Source: VMGX01 sp038065915 | GTDB taxonomy: Bacteria; Patescibacteriota; Minisyncoccia; Phycocordibacterales; 21-14-all-36-13 | Assembly: GCA_038065915.1 (NCBI GenBank) | Contig: JBBTPZ010000003.1 | Span: 1 to 64,000, forward strand | DNA: 64,000 bases | Reading direction: 5' to 3' | Shown here: positions 59,560-64,000 of the stretch, in pieces | Numbering within the stretch: the first letter of the stretch is position 1 | Layout: the number at the start of each line of letters is the position of its first letter | Position numbers and translations under genes: made by a program | Notes under the pieces: generated by a model | What the model was told of the DNA's origin: nothing | Database searches by the model: none | The model's input: only the letters and a program-made list of their open reading frames with translations

Positions 59560-61185
59560 CTAGTACTCTCCCGTCATATCGTCGCCATGGCTATGTTCGT
59601 GTTTATTTTTTTCTGGTTCGTCTGCGATAGCAACTTCTGTCGTTAACAAAATTGCAGCAGCTGAAGCGGCATTTTGAACAGAAGTTCTTGTAACTTTCAC
59701 TGGGTCAATTATTCCGGCAGAAATCATATCGCTTATTATTTCATTTTTAAATGCATCATATCCTTTTCCTTTTCTAATTTCTTGTAAAACAGCGGAGCCG
59801 TCTTCATTACCAGAATTAAATACAATTTGTCTTAATGGTGATTCCAACGCCTTTAATAAAATTCCATAACCCGATAAAAATGCTTCGCCTTCGGTTGTTG
59901 GAATCTTTTTTTTGAGTTTGTCTGCAACTTTTACAAGTGCGACTCCCCCACCAACAATTATTCCTTCATCTATTGCCGCTTTTGTTGCATTAACGGCATC
60001 TTCAATTTTTAATTTCAAATATTTCATTTCTGTTTCTGTCGCCGCACCAACATGAATCACCGCAATGCCACCAGATAATTTTGCTACTCTTTCTTCAAGT
60101 TTTTCTTTTTCAAATGATTTTGCTGTTTGAATTTGTTTTTTTAATTGTTGAATTCTTTTTTCTATATCTGCTTTTTTGCCAGCTCTGCCAATAATTATTG
60201 TTTTATCTTTTGTAGATACAATCTTTTTAACTCTACCAAGCATTTCTATTTCAGTATTTTCCAATTTTATTCCTGTGTCTTCTGAAACAATCTGCGCTCC
60301 GACAACTATTGAAATATCTTCCAATATTAATTTTTTCTTGTCTCCGTAGCCGGGTGATTTTATCGCAAGAATATTAAAGTTGCCCCTAATTTTATTCACA
60401 ACAAAAGTCGCAAGGGCCTCGCCTTCAACATCATCTGCGATTATAACCAAATCCTTTTCGCCGGCAGTTGAAAGTTTTTCAAGAATTGGAAGAATATCTT
60501 TTATGGCTGATATTTTTTTATCCACCAAAAGAATTGGAACATCTTTATATTCTGATTCCATTCTCTCTGCATTAGTTATCATATATGGAGAAACATATCC
60601 TTTATCAAATTCAAGACCATCAACCACATCGTATGACATTCCAACCGATTGTGATTCCTCTACTGTAACGACTCCATCTTTACCAACTTTTTTAATCGTA
60701 TTCGCAATAATTTCACCAAGGTCTTTAGATTCGGATGCGATTGTGGCGACTTGTTTTATTTCTTCATCATTTTTAATTTCTTTAGATATTGCTTTCAATT
60801 CTTTTACGGTATCCTGTGAAGCTGTTTCTATCCCCCTTCTTATTTCCATTGAATTTTCACCCATTGTTATTTTTCTCATTCCTTCTTCAATTATTGCTTG
60901 CATTAAAACAACAGAAGTAGTTGTTCCATCTCCCGCAACACTGTTTGTTTTTTCAGCAACTTCTTTAACTATTTCCGCGCCCATATTTTCAAACTTATCA
61001 GATAAAGAAATTTCTTTAGCAATTGAAACACCATCATTTGTTATCATTGGACCGCCATAACTTTTATCTAAAACAACATTTCTTCCGCGCGGACCGAGAG
61101 TAACTTTTACCGCGTTAGCTACTTTATCCACTCCATTTTTTAGTGCTTTTCTGGCTGTTTCGTTATATATAATTTTTTTTGACAT
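59560..61185 (-). CDS. groL: Chaperonin GroEL
   Basis: A 541-aa subunit of the large folding chamber. It has VTLGPRGRNVVLDKSYG, the ATPase motif GDGTTT (VAGDGTTTSVVLMQ), KNELISD-type apical sequence, and GGGVALVK. The C-terminus ends KNKHEHSHGDDMTGEY, without the usual Gly-Gly-Met repeats. It lies downstream of groES, separated by 234 bases. Confidence 0.97.
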   Translation of the reverse strand: MSKKIIYNETARKALKNGVDKVANAVKVTLGPRGRNVVLDKSYGGPMITNDGVSIAKEISLSDKFENMGAEIVKEVAEKTNSVAGDGTTTSVVLMQAIIEEGMRKITMGENSMEIRRGIETASQDTVKELKAISKEIKNDEEIKQVATIASESKDLGEIIANTIKKVGKDGVVTVEESQSVGMSYDVVDGLEFDKGYVSPYMITNAERMESEYKDVPILLVDKKISAIKDILPILEKLSTAGEKDLVIIADDVEGEALATFVVNKIRGNFNILAIKSPGYGDKKKLILEDISIVVGAQIVSEDTGIKLENTEIEMLGRVKKIVSTKDKTIIIGRAGKKADIEKRIQQLKKQIQTAKSFEKEKLEERVAKLSGGIAVIHVGAATETEMKYLKLKIEDAVNATKAAIDEGIIVGGGVALVKVADKLKKKIPTTEGEAFLSGYGILLKALESPLRQIVFNSGNEDGSAVLQEIRKGKGYDAFKNEIISDMISAGIIDPVKVTRTSVQNAASAAAILLTTEVAIADEPEKNKHEHSHGDDMTGEY

Positions 61186-61419
61186 AATAGTTTTAAATTA
61201 TTTATCTTTTAAATTTTATTTTGTGCGACTTAAATTTATTAATATTTATTCATTAAATCTGATTAATTCAAAATTCCAAATCACAAATTCCAAATTACAA
61301 ATAATATCTAAATTCCAATCCATAAATTTAAAATTTTGTTATTTTAGTATTTTGTATTTTGATTATTATAATTTATTTGGTGTTTGGTGCTTGTAATTTG
61401 TTGTTTGCTATTTTAAAAA
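61186..61419. other. Intergenic region between groES and groEL
   Basis: AT-rich, with repeated AAATTCCAAAT-type sequence (61270-61325) and no clear promoter or terminator. Such a long gap inside a groESL pair is unusual. Confidence 0.5.
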
Positions 61420-61809
61420 TTATTTTAAAATAGCAAGTATACTTGATTCACTCACAATTTGATATTCTTCACCGTTTATTTTTATTTCGTCACCCCAACT
61501 AAATAAAACTTCATCGCCTTTCTTTACACTCATTGGAACTAATTTCCCATCTTCGTATTTTCCTTCTCCAACAGCAACGACACTACCTCTCTTAGCACCA
61601 CGGTCTTCACTAACAGAATCAGGAATTATTATTCCGTAATCAGTTATTCTATTTTTCTCATTTTTATCAAATTCCTTTATTAAAACCTTATCAAATAAAG
61701 GAAGTATTCTTGAATCACCTACTTGTGCTAGTGAGTTAGTTTTTGTTACTTTTGACCCTTTTTTAACAATAGAAACATGGACTGTTTTTAAAACTTTTTT
61801 CTTAGGCAT
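61420..61809 (-). CDS. groS: Co-chaperonin GroES with N-terminal extension
   Basis: A 129-aa GroES. The GroES fold begins near RILPLFDKVLIKEF and contains the mobile loop (residues about 57-70) and GDEVLFSWGDEIKINGEEY. About 33 basic residues (MPKKKVLKTVHVSIVKKG) precede it, which most GroES lack. I start at MPKKK; an upstream Met at 61827 is possible. It caps GroEL. Confidence 0.93.
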   Translation of the reverse strand: MPKKKVLKTVHVSIVKKGSKVTKTNSLAQVGDSRILPLFDKVLIKEFDKNEKNRITDYGIIIPDSVSEDRGAKRGSVVAVGEGKYEDGKLVPMSVKKGDEVLFSWGDEIKINGEEYQIVSESSILAILK

Positions 61810-61860
61810 ATTTTTGTTTTTATTCATTTAATTAAGACCTTTTTATATTATAGACATAAT

Positions 61861-61889
61861 ATTATATTTATTGTTTTTGATAATGTCAA
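61861..61889 (-). promoter_or_regulatory. Promoter of groES
   Basis: On the minus strand TTGACA (61884-61889), a 17-base spacer and TATAAT (61861-61866): a perfect sigma-70 promoter. No CIRCE-type inverted repeat is seen. Confidence 0.85.
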
Positions 61890-61971
61890 ATAAAATTTGT
61901 GTTCTAATTCATTATAAAATTTGGCATCAAATGTTGCCTCAAAAGGGCCAGCGTGATACTATAATAGACAA

Positions 61972-62205
61972 ATGGAATCCTTGGTTAATATATTGCCTTA
62001 CATACAAATAGTGCTTTCTGTTCTGTTAATTATCGGAATATTAATGCAACAATCAGACGCCAGTTTAGGCGCCGTCTTTGGTGGTGGTAACGACGCTGGA
62101 GGAATCCAACACACACGAAGAGGCTTGGAAAAAATACTTTTCAACGGAACAATAATTCTTGGTGCCTTGTTTCTATTGACCGCTTTCCTTTCACTAATCC
62201 TATAA
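61972..62205 (+). CDS. secG: Protein translocase subunit SecG
   Basis: A 77-aa protein with two membrane helices (about residues 8-26 and 53-74) around the conserved loop MQQSDASLGAVFGG. It supports SecYE-dependent export. TATAAT (61960-61965) lies 6 bases before ATG, the same distance as for rnpB, so the mRNA should start at or next to the ATG. Confidence 0.93.
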   Translation: MESLVNILPYIQIVLSVLLIIGILMQQSDASLGAVFGGGNDAGGIQHTRRGLEKILFNGTIILGALFLLTAFLSLIL

Positions 62206-62299
62206 GTTTTAAATTGTCCACCTAAAAACAAACCTACAATATACTTATAACTAATATATTTTGTTGTAATAAAAACTCCATTTACTGTTTAAATTCAAT

Positions 62300-64000
62300 A
62301 TGTCTAAAATAGACCTTAGAAAAAGATTTGATATTCCATTAATTGAAAAACTTGATAAAACTTTCCACTCTTTCTCTTTTCTTGAAAGAATAGCTTTTCT
62401 GATTTTTTCTTTTTTACTTGTATCAAGCACAATTTCAATACTCTGGAAAATAAATAATTATATTTCAACTGAAATCCCGGTTGAAGGCGGAAAAATAACC
62501 GAAGGAATTATCGGTTTCCCGCGTTTTATAAATCCTGTTTTAGCAATTTCAGACGCAGACCGTGATTTATCAATATTAGTATATTCTGGTCTAATGAAAG
62601 CAACTCCTGATGGGAGAATTATTAAAGATATTGCGAAAAGTTACGAAATTTCTGAAGATGGACTCACATATACATTTAAAATAAGAGACGATGCCGTATT
62701 TCATGACGGCGAACCGGTAAGGGCGGATGATATTTTATTTACAATACAAAAAAGTCAAGATAGTGTAATTAAAAGTCCAAAACGCGCAGCATGGGATGGT
62801 GTGCAAGTAGAAAAAATTGGAGAAAAAGAAGTTCGTTTTATTCTTAAACAACCCTACTCCCCATTTCTTGAAAATACAACACTGGGAATACTTCCAAAAC
62901 ATATATGGAGTACTATTGATTCGGAACAATTTGTTTTTAGTAGATTTAATATTGAACCAATTGGGTCTGGACCATATAAAATTAAAAGTATAAAAAGTGA
63001 TTCCGCTGGCATTTCAGAATATTATATATTAGAACCTTTTGACAATTATTCTCTTGGCAAACCATTCATTTCAGAAATAGAAACGAGATTTTATTCAAAC
63101 GAAGAAGAGTTGAACAAGGCGTATGAAAAAGGTTCTATAACTTCAATGAACACAATTTCGTCGTTAATAGCGGATGAGCTCAAGAAAGACGGCAAGCGTG
63201 TTGAAACATATCCACTACCAAGAATTTTCGCAGTATTTTTAAATCAAAATCAAGCGCAAATATTTACAAACAAAGAAGTGCGACAAGCATTGGACATTGC
63301 AACTGATAAGGAATATATTGTTAAAGAAATTTTAAACAACTACGGAGAAGTGGCGGAAACACCAATACCACCCGGTTCAATAAAATTAAAAACAATAGAT
63401 AGAAATAAAGCTTTCCAAGATGCAAAAGCCAAAACCAACGCGGCAATTGATGTATTGGAAAAGAATGGCTGGAAATTAAGTAAAGACAAAAATATAAGAA
63501 CAAAAAAAGTTGGGAAAAAAATTGAAAGTTTGGAATTTACAATGGCTACATCAAATGTTCCTGAACTTAAAAAAACCGCCCAACTAATACAAAATATGTG
63601 GGCAAAAATAGGTGTTAAAGTTAATCTCCAATTTTTTGAAACAAGTAATTTAAATCAGGACATAATAAGACCAAGAAAATATGATGCGCTTTTGTTTGGT
63701 GAAATTGTTGGAAGAGATATGGACTTGTTTGCTTTTTGGCATTCATCGCAAAGAAATGACCCTGGTTTAAATATAGCGTCTTATACAAATATAAAAACGG
63801 ACAAAATTTTAGAAGGAATAAGAAAGATGTCGAACGAAAAAGAAAAATACAAAAAATATATTGACTTTATAGAAGAAGTTAAGAAGGACACGCCGGCAAT
63901 TTTCCTATACTCCCCCGACTTTGTATACACAGTACCAAAAAATCTAAAAGGTTTTGAACTCGGTGTTGTGACAACTTCGGCCGAAAGATTTTTGGATGTT
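62300..64000 (+). CDS. Oligopeptide ABC transporter substrate-binding protein (partial)
   Basis: An open frame of 567 codons that runs off the window end. An N-terminal membrane helix (about residues 32-52) replaces a lipoprotein signal. Then comes the SBP_bac_5 fold: VYSGLMKATPDGRI, YEISEDGLTYTFKIRDDAVF, HDGEPVRADDILFTI and NKEVRQALDIATDK. It should capture peptides or similar solutes outside the cell for import, in keeping with a lifestyle dependent on hosts. Partner permease genes would lie beyond the window. Confidence 0.92.
   Translation, partial: MSKIDLRKRFDIPLIEKLDKTFHSFSFLERIAFLIFSFLLVSSTISILWKINNYISTEIPVEGGKITEGIIGFPRFINPVLAISDADRDLSILVYSGLMKATPDGRIIKDIAKSYEISEDGLTYTFKIRDDAVFHDGEPVRADDILFTIQKSQDSVIKSPKRAAWDGVQVEKIGEKEVRFILKQPYSPFLENTTLGILPKHIWSTIDSEQFVFSRFNIEPIGSGPYKIKSIKSDSAGISEYYILEPFDNYSLGKPFISEIETRFYSNEEELNKAYEKGSITSMNTISSLIADELKKDGKRVETYPLPRIFAVFLNQNQAQIFTNKEVRQALDIATDKEYIVKEILNNYGEVAETPIPPGSIKLKTIDRNKAFQDAKAKTNAAIDVLEKNGWKLSKDKNIRTKKVGKKIESLEFTMATSNVPELKKTAQLIQNMWAKIGVKVNLQFFETSNLNQDIIRPRKYDALLFGEIVGRDMDLFAFWHSSQRNDPGLNIASYTNIKTDKILEGIRKMSNEKEKYKKYIDFIEEVKKDTPAIFLYSPDFVYTVPKNLKGFELGVVTTSAERFLDV

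Noticed and set aside
61186..61419. CIRCE-type heat-shock operator at groES/groEL
   Set aside because: No inverted repeat of the CIRCE pattern is present in either upstream region.

Overview
The window reads as the genome of a small, AT-rich bacterium of the Patescibacteria (Candidate Phyla Radiation), most likely a Parcubacteria-type lineage. The evidence is dense core genes with short proteins, two TruB-like and two HisRS-like paralogs, an S21-YbeY pair, an FtsA/FtsZ/FtsB/MurJ cell-division and wall set, a B12-dependent ribonucleotide reductase, and almost no biosynthetic genes. The lineage is inferred from gene content and style; I ran no search. TAA, TAG and TGA all behave as stops.

Layout. 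1-2300: a five-gene minus-strand accessory cassette (XRE regulator, two membrane proteins, two unknowns) bounded by a 74-bp GC-rich inverted repeat. 2430-8100: tRNA-Asn, a 42-aa basic protein, DEAD helicase, Fe/Mn SOD, TypA, cold-shock protein. 8240-13970: two TruB paralogs, HisRS, RNase H-like nuclease, EngB, DsbA-like protein. 14230-24600: rpoD, dnaG, rpoC, rpoB on the minus strand. 25590-35020: rpsA, pth, lepB, HisRS-like paralog, rpsU-ybeY, ftsA, ftsZ, trxB. 35050-44000: tRNAs, tsaD, an ArsR-type regulator, valS, prsW, hsp20, glutaredoxin. 44130-54450: ftsB, lepA, murJ, an O-antigen-ligase-like TPR protein, rnpB, nrdJ. 55130-64000: unknown genes, tRNA-His and tRNA-Ser, TPM and LemA proteins, groEL, groES, secG, and a peptide-binding protein that runs off the end.

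The most striking feature is palindromic repeats. They sit between genes, in-frame inside essential proteins (TsaD, ValRS, both TruBs, DnaG, EngB), immediately before start codons (truB2, rpoD, lepA, nrdJ) and inside the RNase P RNA, which is stretched to about 700 nt. Next to four tRNAs (Arg, Phe, His, Ser-GGA) the 3' flank holds an antisense copy of the T-arm plus a second direct copy of the tRNA 3' end; both 100-N assembly gaps lie in such tRNA-adjacent repeats. This tRNA-end architecture is my main candidate for an undescribed system.

Two expression styles coexist. Many core genes have a TATAAT-like box 6-10 nt before ATG, which implies leaderless mRNAs. Several unknown genes, the helicase, rpoB and groES have consensus TTGACA promoters, and some of these also have strong Shine-Dalgarno sites.
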